From contig NZ_BMMK01000038.1 in assembly GCF_014645795.1 (NCBI RefSeq), positions 1-49,522 on the forward strand: a DNA stretch of 49,522 bases, given 5' to 3'. Made by a program: the position numbers and the translations under genes. Origin of the DNA: Longimycelium tulufanense (lineage in GTDB: Bacteria; Actinomycetota; Actinomycetes; Mycobacteriales; Pseudonocardiaceae). Under the pieces are notes generated by a model. The model was not told the DNA's origin. It saw only the letters and a list, made by a program, of their open reading frames with translations, and searched no databases. Shown here piece after piece: positions 16,552-24,513 of this stretch (its first letter is position 1; each line of letters opens with the position of its first letter).

Positions 16552-18183
16552 TTACCCCCGGTCGCTGGGCACGTCCACGTGCTCGTCGGGCTGCTCGTCG
16601 TCCCCGCCCTGCCCCTCGCCTGCTGGCTCGTCCGGTTTCTCAGCGATGCCACGGAACAGATCGGGCTCAACCACGGCGCGGCCGGTGTCGTCGCGGATGC
16701 GCTTGACCTCCGCGCGCACCTGGTCGGCGTCCCAGTCCGGGTGCAGCATTTCCACCCGGGTCTGAAGCGAGGCGGCCTCCGCTGCGGTGAGGAGCTGGAG
16801 CGTGCGCGCCATTGACTCCGGGTCCTGCGAAACGGAGTCGGCGAACTCGATGTTCGGCCGCTGCGGCTCGACCTCCGCGCCGAACACGGCGCGGTCAACG
16901 GCGAGCAGGGTGTCGATCGTCTCGGCGAGCGCGGCCCGCCAGTAGAGGATCTTCCGTGCTCGGGTGACCATGCTTTGGCGTTCCCGGGCGGTGACCTCGG
17001 TGGCGGTGACGGCCACGTCCGAGCTGAGCCCGAAGCTTTGGACGGAGTAGCCGGCGGACTGGACGATGCGGGACATCAACTCTATCGCGGTTCTGCTGTG
17101 CTCCTCATGACGGATCGCGAACTGTGCCAGCGTGATCTGCTGGCCGGTGCCGTTGGGCAACTGGTTGAGCGCGGCGTAGACCTCGCGGTCGGCGTCCCAT
17201 GTTGCCGGTTGGCCGGGCCCGTTGGACTGGAGGTAGACGGAGGGCAGCAGGATGCGCCCCTTGGCCAAACGGATATCGCGGAGCCAGCTCGAGTAGACCT
17301 CGTCGAGGGCGTCGAGAAACGGTTCGAGGCTGGCGTAGTCGCTGCGGCCGAGCCGGGTGGCGGCCGGGATCGTGCGCCAGGTCCGGTTGGGGCGCATGTT
17401 CGGTACGTACACCGCAGTCAACCCGGGATTACCGGTGTCGATCACGTTCCCGTCGCTGAGGGACTCGGCGAGGCCTGTGGTCTCCGGGTACTCGGTGAGC
17501 GGGACCCGCCGGCCGAGCCGTTCCCGGGTGCCGACGTAGACGCCGTGCAGGATGCGGCCCCGCTCGTGCCGCTCCAGATGCCGCACCACCTCGGTGCCGC
17601 CGTCGTCGGCCAGCACACGCCAGAACGTCACTGCTGTGAGCCGACCGGCCCACGACCACTCCGGTACGGCGGCGTCCGCGTGCACCGGGGACAGCCACGG
17701 CCGGTCGGCGAGGTCACGATCCCAGCAGACGCGCAGGTAGACGCCGCCGAGACCGGCGCAGACGTCCGCGGCTTCGAGCAGCGTGGCGTGCAGGCCCTCC
17801 TCGACGTGCTCCAGCAGCCGGTCCTGCGTGGCCATATCGTCCACCGTGAACGTCGGGGGTTCGGAGAACAGCAAGTCCGCGCTCTTCGCCGCGATGTCCC
17901 CAGCCAACGGCACGTGCAACTTCGTGCGCCGCTCGCCGAGCGGGGTGGGCTGGCCCCAGAACCAGCGGGCCAACCGGCCCACCACGCCGCCCCGATACTG
18001 CGAGGGGTGGTTGACCAGCCGGGCCCGCGACGTCGAATCGAAGCGCAGACCGGACGACTCGCCGTAGAGGGTTTCGAGTTCGTCCGGGTCCCCGCCATAC
18101 CAGGCCGACCAAGCGGCCAACCGGTCGAACACGGGCGCAAGCTGTGGGGGCGGCCACGGCGTGTCGCCATCCGGGAGGGGCAT
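16552..18183 (-). CDS. portal protein (SPP1 gp6-like)
   Basis: A 543-residue protein. ATG 18183 with a GGGAGGAG site was chosen over an extension 27 residues upstream. The pattern follows gp6-like portals: LAAWSAWYGGDPDELETLYG, RGGVVGRLARWFWGQPTPLGE, KLHVPLAGDIAAKSADLLFSE, ATRLGRSDYASLEPFLDALDE and the late helical clip/wing with VTATEVTARERQSM. The C-terminal tail is acidic. It forms the dodecameric DNA channel and the terminase docking site in the virion. Confidence 0.9.
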   Translation of the reverse strand: MPLPDGDTPWPPPQLAPVFDRLAAWSAWYGGDPDELETLYGESSGLRFDSTSRARLVNHPSQYRGGVVGRLARWFWGQPTPLGERRTKLHVPLAGDIAAKSADLLFSEPPTFTVDDMATQDRLLEHVEEGLHATLLEAADVCAGLGGVYLRVCWDRDLADRPWLSPVHADAAVPEWSWAGRLTAVTFWRVLADDGGTEVVRHLERHERGRILHGVYVGTRERLGRRVPLTEYPETTGLAESLSDGNVIDTGNPGLTAVYVPNMRPNRTWRTIPAATRLGRSDYASLEPFLDALDEVYSSWLRDIRLAKGRILLPSVYLQSNGPGQPATWDADREVYAALNQLPNGTGQQITLAQFAIRHEEHSRTAIELMSRIVQSAGYSVQSFGLSSDVAVTATEVTARERQSMVTRARKILYWRAALAETIDTLLAVDRAVFGAEVEPQRPNIEFADSVSQDPESMARTLQLLTAAEAASLQTRVEMLHPDWDADQVRAEVKRIRDDTGRAVVEPDLFRGIAEKPDEPAGEGQGGDDEQPDEHVDVPSDRG

Positions 18184-18211
18184 GTCGGTACTCCTCCCTA
18201 TAGTGCGCGGC

Positions 18212-18454
18212 ATGACGAATGTGACCGGCGTAGCGAGCTTCAGGAACATCGAGAGTCGCGGCATTCGGCCTGGTCGGCGTGTCGCGCACTCGCAGCGCGT
18301 GCCGGAACGGCCCTATCACGCGGTCGAGGAAGGCGAGGCTGGCTGGGCGGAGGCACTCTGCGGGGAGCCGGTGACTCGGGTTCCTGAGCTGCCCTTCGAT
18401 CCCGGGCGGATTGGGGGGTCGTGCCGGCGTTGTGTGGAGCTTGCGGAAACCTGA
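18212..18454 (+). CDS. small Cys/His protein, moron-like
   Basis: An 80-residue protein from ATG 18212, only 28 bp from the divergent portal start. The pattern HSQRVPERPYHAVEEG...LCGEPVTRVPELPFDPG...SCRRC places His and Cys in a likely zinc-binding arrangement ending in C-x2-C. Codon third positions are strongly G/C, so it is a real gene. Small proteins of this kind are common in actinomycetes, with no known role. It ends 9 bp before the broken gene after terL and faces it. Confidence 0.68.
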   Translation: MTNVTGVASFRNIESRGIRPGRRVAHSQRVPERPYHAVEEGEAGWAEALCGEPVTRVPELPFDPGRIGGSCRRCVELAET

Positions 18455-18462
18455 CGGCATCC

Positions 18463-18695
18463 CTACTCGCGGTCGAGCCTCACGATGCGAGTCGAGCAGC
18501 CGTGTCCGTGGACCGCCTCGGCGTCGGCCAGGCTGGGCCAGTTCACGGTGGATGGGCGGTCGCCGCGCCATCGGATGGTGGCGTGCCGTCCGGCTAGGGC
18601 ACGCTGTCGGCAACCCTCTCGATCCCAGACGTACCGGTCACGTCGACGTTCCGGTGGAGGTAGAAGTGACGCGGGTCCGCGCTGTTCTCGGTCAC
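18463..18695 (-). pseudogene. broken small phage gene between terL and portal
   Basis: GTG 18695 overlaps the terL stop as GTGA and reads HFYLHRNVDVTGTSGIERVADSV, then meets TAG at 18594-18596. Four codons on (PDGT), loss of one base shifts the frame; restoring it gives an uninterrupted ATIRWRGDRP...NWPSLADAEAVHGHG...RIVRLDRE up to TAG 18463-18465. Repaired, it would be a protein of about 77 residues of a type often found after actinophage terminases. One nonsense and one single-base lesion in so short a gene suggest decay, though sequencing error or recoding is possible. Confidence 0.7.
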
Positions 18696-19987
18696 GCCGC
18701 CTCCTGGAGTTGGTGGCGCCAGACGGCTTCGGTGGTGTGGATTGCGTAGCGCATGGCGTCGAGGCTGTGGTCCTCGACCTTGATCGGGGTGTCTTCGCCG
18801 CGTTGGGCTTTGTCCGGGTCCCAGCAGTAGCTGGGCAGTTCGTTGAGCAGCCCGGTACAGCGGCGGTGGATCAGTAGCCGGCGCGTTGCCAGGAGGGAGG
18901 ACACGGTGCGGATGCCGTCGAGCACCGCGTTGTCGGCTGGCGTCGGTGTGAGTCCGTCGCGGTAGAGCTGCTGCACGAAGCTCGCCGCGCTCGGGTCGAC
19001 CACGGTCCACTCCGGTCGGATGCCCCGTGCCCCGGGGACGTGGGGGTGTTCGAGTCCGGCGAGCCAGCCGCGGAGCCGCTCGGAGTATTCGGTGTCGGTG
19101 AGGGAACGGCGCTGGAGCTTGGAGTCCCACCGCCATTCGTGCGTCAGGTACAGCCGCGAGTGCCTGTTCGCATCACGGCCGAGGCCGAGCAACACGGCGG
19201 CGAAGGGCGCGGTCGTGCCGTAGTCGACGCCGAGCGCAATCCACCGGTGAATGGGCGGAAGCAGGTCGACAACGTGCCGGGCCGGGTCGAACATGTCGAA
19301 GACCGCGCCCTCGGCCAAGCACCACTCGCCGGTGATGTACCGGCGGGCCCACAAGCCGGTGTACTGGGCGTGCAGGTCGGCGGTATAGGCGGGTGCCAGG
19401 CTCGGGTTATCGGCCAGCGTAAAGTGCCAGCAGATCATGTTGACCTCGGCCGCCCGCAGGATGAACTCTGTGCGCAGCCAATGTGCCGGGCCGTCGGGGT
19501 TGGTGGTGCCGAGCAGCCGCGCCCCGTCGACACGCAACCGCGACAACAACATCATCCAGAATGAGTAGGGGATCAGGGTGACCTCGTCGACGTAGGCGAG
19601 GGCGACGGTGGCACCCCGAATGCGGCCTTCGGCACGGGCGTCGCTGGCGCCGATGAGGTGTACCTGGCGGCCGAGGATGGTCGCGGTGGTCGCGCCGGTG
19701 GTGTGGTGGACGTGCTTGGCGAGTGCACCGAACAGTTCGGGTGTCTGCAGCGGCGTGAGGATGTTGCGCTCGATCGTCTGCAAGGTGCGGCCCACGATGA
19801 CGACCAGGCCGGTACGGGGTGCGGCGGCCAAGGCGATGAGGAACGCGATCAATGAGGCGATCGTCTTGCCGGAGGAGACCGCACCGGACCAGAGCGCGAG
19901 TTTGGCGTGCTGGGACTCCACGATGGACCGGATCTGTTTCGGGCTGACGGTTCTGGTGATCCGGTCAAGGCTGAGTGCGGTCGTCAT
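18692..19987 (-). CDS. terL: terminase large subunit
   Basis: A 431-residue packaging motor. Walker A is GAVSSGKT at 35-42 with Lys41, and Walker B with catalytic acid is ALAYVDEV (Asp134, Glu135). The C-terminal nuclease has acidic residues in ALGVDYGTT, WTVVDPSAASF and DHSLDAMRYA, as in RNase-H-fold terminases of the PBSX/SPP1 type. It drives DNA into the portal and cuts concatemers. It overlaps the small subunit gene by 23 bp. Confidence 0.95.
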   Translation of the reverse strand: MTTALSLDRITRTVSPKQIRSIVESQHAKLALWSGAVSSGKTIASLIAFLIALAAAPRTGLVVIVGRTLQTIERNILTPLQTPELFGALAKHVHHTTGATTATILGRQVHLIGASDARAEGRIRGATVALAYVDEVTLIPYSFWMMLLSRLRVDGARLLGTTNPDGPAHWLRTEFILRAAEVNMICWHFTLADNPSLAPAYTADLHAQYTGLWARRYITGEWCLAEGAVFDMFDPARHVVDLLPPIHRWIALGVDYGTTAPFAAVLLGLGRDANRHSRLYLTHEWRWDSKLQRRSLTDTEYSERLRGWLAGLEHPHVPGARGIRPEWTVVDPSAASFVQQLYRDGLTPTPADNAVLDGIRTVSSLLATRRLLIHRRCTGLLNELPSYCWDPDKAQRGEDTPIKVEDHSLDAMRYAIHTTEAVWRHQLQEAA

Positions 19988-20444
19988 GGGTACCGCCGCC
20001 CTCGAGCTGGTGGTAGGCGGCCTGCAGGCCGTCGGCGAGTGCGCCGATCATGCTGCGGGCCTCCTCGGTGCCGCTGTCGGCGACCTTGTCCAAGCCGAGG
20101 TACTTCGCCCGCCGGTCCATGATTTTCAGGACGCGGTCGACGGTGCCGAGATCACCGGCGCGGGCCTGTCGCCACAGGCCGAGCAGCATGGCGTCGAGGC
20201 GTTCGAGTTCGAGGGTGAGGACCTCGCGGGCCGGCTCCAGCGTGAGTTCGGCTAGGGCCGCTATGACTGACTCCCGGGCGCGGCTCTTGCTGGAAAAGCC
20301 AAGACGCTCGGCGATCTGGTCGTAGGTAGCGCCTGCCTTTCTCAGTTCGAGGGCTTGGCGGCGCTTCTCGGCGGCCTTGATGCGGCGTAGGGAAGCGGTG
20401 TTCTCCCCGCGGCCTCGTCCTGTTCGGGGTGAAATGTCCGTCAC
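19965..20444 (-). CDS. terS: terminase small subunit
   Basis: A 159-residue protein from GTG 20444. A helix-turn-helix lies at about 34-60 (ELRKAGATYDQIAERLGFSSKSRARESV). It is followed by a helical oligomerisation region (EREVLTLELERLDAMLLG type; LGTVDRVLKIMDRRAKYLGL) and a disordered tail. This is the classic plan of TerS, which binds pac/cos DNA and hands it to TerL. The gene lies 8 bp downstream of the methyltransferase. Confidence 0.9.
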   Translation of the reverse strand: MTDISPRTGRGRGENTASLRRIKAAEKRRQALELRKAGATYDQIAERLGFSSKSRARESVIAALAELTLEPAREVLTLELERLDAMLLGLWRQARAGDLGTVDRVLKIMDRRAKYLGLDKVADSGTEEARSMIGALADGLQAAYHQLEGGGTHDDRTQP

Positions 20445-20452
20445 CCCCTATT

Positions 20453-21685
20453 CTAACGGGTAACGGTGGTGGTGAAGTCGTGCGGTGCACCTTCGCGGGT
20501 GGGTACGACACCGGTGTGCTCCTGGTAGCGCCGGCAGATGACATCCGCGTAGGTCAAGTCCAACTCGATGAGTGCAGCGTGGCGACCTGTGGCGTGACAG
20601 GCGATCAACGTTGACCCCGATCCGCCGAAGGGATCGATGACGAGCTGACCCGGTTCGCTGGAGTTCTGGATATGCTTGGTGATCAGCTCGACCGGTTTCA
20701 TCGTCGGGTGATCCTTCGATGCTTTCGGGCGAGCAACTTCGAACACGGTGTCCTGCTTGCGGTCTGGAAGTCGATGGTGAGCTGAGCCGGGCGTCCACCC
20801 GTAGTAGATGGGTTCATGTCTGTAGTGATAGTCCGATCGCCCCAGAACAAAGTGGTCTTTGACCCAGATCAGGTTCTGCCGTAGCACGCCCAGCTCGGCG
20901 AGAACCGTGGCGAAGTGGATGGACAGCGGTCCCGCTGGGGCCGCTACATACCAGACCGCGCCCTCTCGACTGCTGGTCAACGCAATGCCGAGCACACCTC
21001 GAAGGAGAGCTTCGAGGTCTTCCGCTTCAAGGTCGTCGTTCTCGATCCGTAGGGCGTCGCTGGTCTTGCCGACGTAGGAGACGCCGTAGGGCGGGTCGGT
21101 CCACATCATGTCTGCGTTGTCGTTTCCGAGCAGGCGATCCCAGACAAGGGGGTCGGTTGCGTCACCGACAGCGAGTCGGTGCGGGCCCAGGTGCCACAGG
21201 TCACCGGGCTTGGTCACCGTGTCGTGGCAACGCTGGGGGACGTCGTCGGGATCGGTGAGCATGGCAGGCGATTCCTCAACGGCTAGCGCCTTCTCGAGCG
21301 CGTCGAGATCGCCTGGGTCGTATCCCGTGCCGTCGAGATCGGGCAGGTCAGCGAGGAGCTCCAGTAGGATTCGGTCGTCGTAGCCACCAAGGTCAGCGGT
21401 CCGGTTGTCGGCGAGGTTGATCCTGGCTGCGGTGTCGTCGTCGACGTCGATCACGACGGCGGCGATTGTGGCCCATTCGAGTTGTCGGGCCGCGAGGTAG
21501 GTGTGGTTGCCGGCCAGGATTTCGTTGCGGCGACCGGTCTTAGTGCCGTTGTTGACGACGATGGGCCGGTACTGACCGAGTTTGGTGAGGCTCGCGGCGA
21601 TGGCGGCGACGTTTCCGCGTCGTGGGTTGCGGTGGTAGATGGCGAGGGCGGCGAGGGGGAGGTGTTTGGTGTGGAGGGTGTCCAC
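20453..21685 (-). CDS. ParB-fold domain fused to DNA adenine methyltransferase
   Basis: A 410-residue protein from GTG 21685 with a GGGAGGAGG site. Residues 1-110 form a ParB/sulfiredoxin-like domain (YHRNPRRGNVAAIAASL, GQYRPIVVNN, LAGNHTYLAA in place of the GxHR box). Residues 160-400 are a beta-class methyltransferase: catalytic TDPPYG at Asp197-Tyr200 precedes the AdoMet-binding DPFGGSGST around Phe353. It would methylate adenine N6, or cytosine N4, in the phage or host DNA. No partner endonuclease is visible. It is first in the terminase operon, which suggests a link with packaging or with protection of packaged DNA. Confidence 0.92.
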   Translation of the reverse strand: MDTLHTKHLPLAALAIYHRNPRRGNVAAIAASLTKLGQYRPIVVNNGTKTGRRNEILAGNHTYLAARQLEWATIAAVVIDVDDDTAARINLADNRTADLGGYDDRILLELLADLPDLDGTGYDPGDLDALEKALAVEESPAMLTDPDDVPQRCHDTVTKPGDLWHLGPHRLAVGDATDPLVWDRLLGNDNADMMWTDPPYGVSYVGKTSDALRIENDDLEAEDLEALLRGVLGIALTSSREGAVWYVAAPAGPLSIHFATVLAELGVLRQNLIWVKDHFVLGRSDYHYRHEPIYYGWTPGSAHHRLPDRKQDTVFEVARPKASKDHPTMKPVELITKHIQNSSEPGQLVIDPFGGSGSTLIACHATGRHAALIELDLTYADVICRRYQEHTGVVPTREGAPHDFTTTVTR

Positions 21686-21746
21686 TGTCTTCGGTTCCTC
21701 CTCCCGGGTGCGTTGGCGTCTTCTGGGTGAATGTCCTGGTCAGGGC

Positions 21747-21776
21747 TTGTATCGGTGGTCGACCAGACCCCATACT
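21747..21776 (+). promoter_or_regulatory. candidate promoter with palindromic operator
   Basis: A TTGTAT (-35) at 21747-21752 and CATACT (-10) at 21771-21776 are spaced 18 bp, 39 bp ahead of the 122-residue gene. Between them is the perfect palindrome TGGTCGACCA (21756-21765), a natural repressor site. It lies in the only divergent intergenic region between the packaging operon and the plus-strand genes. Confidence 0.35.
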
Positions 21777-21814
21777 TAGTACCAAGAAAGAGAACAACGA
21801 ACGGAGTGGTACCG

Positions 21815-22183
21815 ATGACCGACACCCTCACGCAGGCCGACTACCTCCGGTTCATCATCACCTCGGCCCAGAAGGAGTACGACGCGGCCAAGACCGCATT
21901 CGCGGACAAGATGGCCACCTCCCCGCAGGAGGCGATCGAGTGGTACGGCCACAAGGTCGTGCACGCCGAGACCATGCTGACCCTGCTCAAGCAAATCGAC
22001 ACCGCAGGTGCGGAGGCTGCGGCGAGGAACGCCCTGAACCTCATGGCCAAGACCCTGGCGCACACCTGCGCCTATGACCGGGCACTCACCCAGACTCGGG
22101 CCGATGCGGCTCGCGAGTTCCTGCGCACCTACCGCGAATTCCTGGAGGACATTTCGGCCAAGGAGCTCCTGAACGCCTTGTAA
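21815..22183 (+). CDS. small helical phage protein of unknown function
   Basis: A 122-residue protein from ATG 21815 with a GGAG site. It is almost entirely alpha-helical and charged (QKEYDAAKTAFADKM, EFLRTYREFLEDISAKELL), with no membrane segment. It diverges from the methyltransferase-terminase operon and ends just before a strong terminator, so it is a single-gene unit. Small helical proteins of this type occur in early regions of actinophages. I do not recognise the family. Confidence 0.75.
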   Translation: MTDTLTQADYLRFIITSAQKEYDAAKTAFADKMATSPQEAIEWYGHKVVHAETMLTLLKQIDTAGAEAAARNALNLMAKTLAHTCAYDRALTQTRADAAREFLRTYREFLEDISAKELLNAL

Positions 22184-22196
22184 GGACGCCAACCCC

Positions 22197-22225
22197 AAGG
22201 GGCCGCGACGGAATCGCGGCCCCTT
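22197..22225 (+). terminator. strong hairpin terminator
   Basis: AAGGGGCCGCGA, loop CGGAA, TCGCGGCCCCTT: a perfect 12-bp stem 13 bp after the stop of the 122-residue gene. No long U-tract follows, as is usual in high-GC actinomycetes. Confidence 0.85.
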
Positions 22226-22291
22226 CGGTCGTGCAGGTGTAGTGGTCTAACTTTGTTCGCGTTGGCAGGACATCAATACCGGAGGAGCGTC

Positions 22292-22621
22292 GTGGCAGCC
22301 AGGATGACTGCTGCTCTGCGTGCCGCCTACGTCGAGCGCGCCGCCGTCAACCCGACCGTGCCACCCCTCGACGTACCCTGGGGTCTCGGTGAGATCGCTG
22401 CGTATCTCGACGTCGCGGTGGAGTCGGTGCGGACCTATCGACGGCGGGCGCGTGCCAATCGGGAGGCGGGTACCCCGAAGCCGGGCGACTTGCCAGAGCC
22501 AGACGGGTGGACCGGTCGGGGGCGTGGTCCGTGGTGGTGGCCGGCGACCATCATTCGATGGGACGCTTACGACCGTCCCGGGCAGGGTACGGGCGGTGGC
22601 CGGCCGGCTCACAGGACCTAG
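22292..22621 (+). CDS. helix-turn-helix DNA-binding protein
   Basis: A 109-residue protein from GTG 22292, chosen for its GGAGGAG site over an in-frame start 39 bp upstream. Residues 30-55 form the helix-turn-helix (WGLGEIAAYLDVAVESVRTYRRR), followed by a wing-like segment (LPEPDGWTGRGRGPWWWPATI). This winged plan is common in excisionase and control proteins of phages and AICEs. Its place after the divergent promoter region suggests a regulator of the element, but no operator can be assigned. Confidence 0.72.
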   Translation: MAARMTAALRAAYVERAAVNPTVPPLDVPWGLGEIAAYLDVAVESVRTYRRRARANREAGTPKPGDLPEPDGWTGRGRGPWWWPATIIRWDAYDRPGQGTGGGRPAHRT

Positions 22622-22669
22622 CGCTTGACGGTCGAACGGCGACGGTGAGTGACCGTACGATCACGTGCT

Positions 22670-22852
22670 ATGGCGAGGCGGTTGCGTGTCCTACCAGCCC
22701 CGGTGATCGAGGAGCCCGACGAGGTACTCACGCTCGGGGATCTGTTCGAGGATCTGCGCTATCAGGTGTCTCTCGGTGAACGTGAGGCTGTGTGTCTCCG
22801 GCTGTCGTGTCTGGCCGAGGAGTATGCGGACACGCCGCTGCCTGGTCGGTAG
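22670..22852 (+). CDS. small acidic protein, unknown
   Basis: A 60-residue protein from ATG 22670; a GTG at 22649 in the same frame is the alternative start. A TACGAT box ends 8 nt upstream of the ATG, which fits a leaderless transcript. The body is helical and acidic (EEPDEVLTLGDLFEDLRYQVSLGEREAV). Such small proteins are frequent in phage and AICE control regions. Function unknown. Confidence 0.55.
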   Translation: MARRLRVLPAPVIEEPDEVLTLGDLFEDLRYQVSLGEREAVCLRLSCLAEEYADTPLPGR

Positions 22853-22970
22853 GTCTCGGGTTGTGCTCCGTGGTGATACCCCGACCGGCGAGCACATGAT
22901 CTCGGTAGAGTGCGCGCTCCAGCGATCGGCGAGGAGGTCCGGTCGCTGTTCGGATGTGAGGAGGTTTGCC

Positions 22971-23447
22971 GTGTCCCAGCCGGCTCAGCCGATGGAAGTC
23001 AAAGGCCACAACGGCACAGTCGTGTTCGACGGCCAGTTCGTGAGCATCGAGAGAAAGGGCTTCCTGGCCCGGATCTCTACGGGGAAGGGCTCGAAGCGTA
23101 TCCCGGTGAAGTCGCTGACGGCGGTGCACTTCAAGCCGGCGGGGCCGTTGATGAACGGCTACATCGAGTTCGTGTTCTCCGGCGCGGAGGAGACAAAGTC
23201 CGGGTTCGGTACTGCCACCATCGACGCGGCCAAGAACGAGAACGCCGTGCTGTTCACCAGGGGCCAGCTGCCGGTGTTCGAGGCGCTGCGGGATGCGGTG
23301 GAGGCGGCGATGGTGGCTCCCGCCCCGACCGCTTCCGCCGGGTCGGTGAGTACAGCCGATGAGCTGGCAAAGCTGGCGGAACAGCACAAGCAGGGCGTGC
23401 TGAGCGATGAGGACTTCGCGGCGGCGAAGGCACGGCTGCTGGGCTGA
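22971..23447 (+). CDS. DUF4429 protein with C-terminal SHOCT domain
   Basis: A 158-residue protein from GTG 22971 with a GAGGAGG site. Residues 6-110 match the DUF4429 pattern (GHNGTVVFDGQFVSIERKG, KRIPVKSLTAVHFKPAG, GYIEFVFSG). Residues 128-158 are a SHOCT motif (LAKLAEQHKQGVLSDEDFAAAKARLL), a short C-terminal element found on many actinobacterial and phage proteins and thought to aid oligomerisation. It is cytoplasmic by sequence, and no enzyme activity is implied. A hairpin terminator follows at 23468. Confidence 0.88.
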   Translation: MSQPAQPMEVKGHNGTVVFDGQFVSIERKGFLARISTGKGSKRIPVKSLTAVHFKPAGPLMNGYIEFVFSGAEETKSGFGTATIDAAKNENAVLFTRGQLPVFEALRDAVEAAMVAPAPTASAGSVSTADELAKLAEQHKQGVLSDEDFAAAKARLLG

Positions 23448-23467
23448 GATACCGGTGTCCCGGGGGC

Positions 23468-23486
23468 GTGCGGGTTGATCCCGCAC
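23468..23486 (+). terminator. hairpin after the DUF4429 gene
   Basis: GTGCGGG, loop TTGAT, CCCGCAC: a perfect 7-bp stem 21 bp after the DUF4429 stop. It probably ends the plus-strand control transcript. Confidence 0.65.
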
Positions 23487-23621
23487 CAGCTGCGCCTATT
23501 CGCACGCTTCCCGCGGCTGCCGTGGGATCAGCAGACCTGCGTACTTGGTACGGGATTGCGGACTACTCGCACAGGTGTGCGATTCAAGTGGACTGTACGT
23601 CGCTACCCGGGCTCTGCGCAA

Positions 23622-24446
23622 TCATGCTGCGGTGAGTGCGTCAGGCCCGAGGAAGACCCGGAGGACGTCGCCGACGCGGTAGGAGCGGCGCCGATGGACG
23701 TCGACGGTGGCGGGTTTGAGGACGCCGGCTTTGGCGCGGCGTTGGATGTCGTCGACGCTGATCTCGATGCCGAGTCGGGCGAGCGAGGTGGAGATGTCCG
23801 CTGCGGTGATGGTGCGGTTGGCCAGAGCGCGGAGCATCGCGGCGCGTCGGGTGTGGACGTCGTGCTCGTCGCCGCAAGTGTCGCAGGTGCCGGTGTCGGC
23901 GCGGCGCCGGGCGTAGACGACGCCGGGGCATCCGTGGCGGCCGGCGATGTCCCCGCAGCGGCCGAGGTAGATCCGGGTGTCGACGGCATGGTCGATGACC
24001 CGGCGCGCCAGGTGCGCGGCTGAGGTGATCTCATCGTGCAACTCGGCCGCGGCCGGGTGTATCGCGAGCAGGTTGGGAAACTGGGCGAGCCACGCTGCGG
24101 CGGCCTCGACGCTGTCGGCGGTGAACGTCAGGTGGGGGTTGGTTTCGGCGACGTCGCGGGCCCAGGTCGTGATGGTGTTGGTGAGGACGTAGCGGGCTTC
24201 GGCGGCACCGGGGTGGTAGGGGAGCGGGGTGTCGGCGTTACGGCTGCGAACCCCGGAGCGGCCGGCGGTGGTCTTCGCGAGGCGGGCCAGGGTGGTGTCC
24301 AGCTCGGCGATGAGTGACGGCTGGCCGTCGGGGTGGTGTTTGGCGATGTCGCGGAGGTCGGCGACGAGACGGTCTCGGCACCCGGGACACAGGTGAGCGC
24401 CGGGGGCGGGGCGCCCGCAGTGGGGGACGACGCAGGCGGCGGTCAT
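23622..24446 (-). CDS. zinc-finger/helix-turn-helix protein
   Basis: A 274-residue protein from ATG 24446; no ribosome site is visible, so it may be leaderless. Residues 4-24 carry CVVPHCGRP...CPGC. Residues 172-205 carry a second Cys cluster (CGDIAGRHGCPG...TCDTCGDEHD). The C-terminus is a helix-turn-helix with a recognition wing (ISTSLARLGIEISVDDIQRRAKAG, HRRRSYRVGDVLRVFLG). This Cys-finger plus HTH plan fits a phage-type regulatory protein. It is the last gene of a three-gene minus-strand run and faces the DUF4429 gene. Confidence 0.75.
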   Translation of the reverse strand: MTAACVVPHCGRPAPGAHLCPGCRDRLVADLRDIAKHHPDGQPSLIAELDTTLARLAKTTAGRSGVRSRNADTPLPYHPGAAEARYVLTNTITTWARDVAETNPHLTFTADSVEAAAAWLAQFPNLLAIHPAAAELHDEITSAAHLARRVIDHAVDTRIYLGRCGDIAGRHGCPGVVYARRRADTGTCDTCGDEHDVHTRRAAMLRALANRTITAADISTSLARLGIEISVDDIQRRAKAGVLKPATVDVHRRRSYRVGDVLRVFLGPDALTAA

Positions 24447-24513
24447 GCGGCGAGTATGCACTGTGGTCGACGATTCTTCGGCTATCCACCCTCGTCGGCG
24501 ATTCTTGTTGGGC

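Noticed and set aside
15217-16815. Plus-strand reading of 532 codons
   Set aside because: It overlaps the minor capsid and portal genes antisense. Its composition is a mirror of G/C-rich codons, with no motif or ribosome site.
16975-18387. Plus-strand reading of 470 codons
   Set aside because: Antisense shadow of the portal gene; only the last 80 codons in another frame (18212-18454) look genuine.
23500-23620. Possible tRNA or attachment-site core
   Set aside because: The region has short GC stems but no cloverleaf, no GTTCRA loop in context and no duplicate elsewhere in the window.
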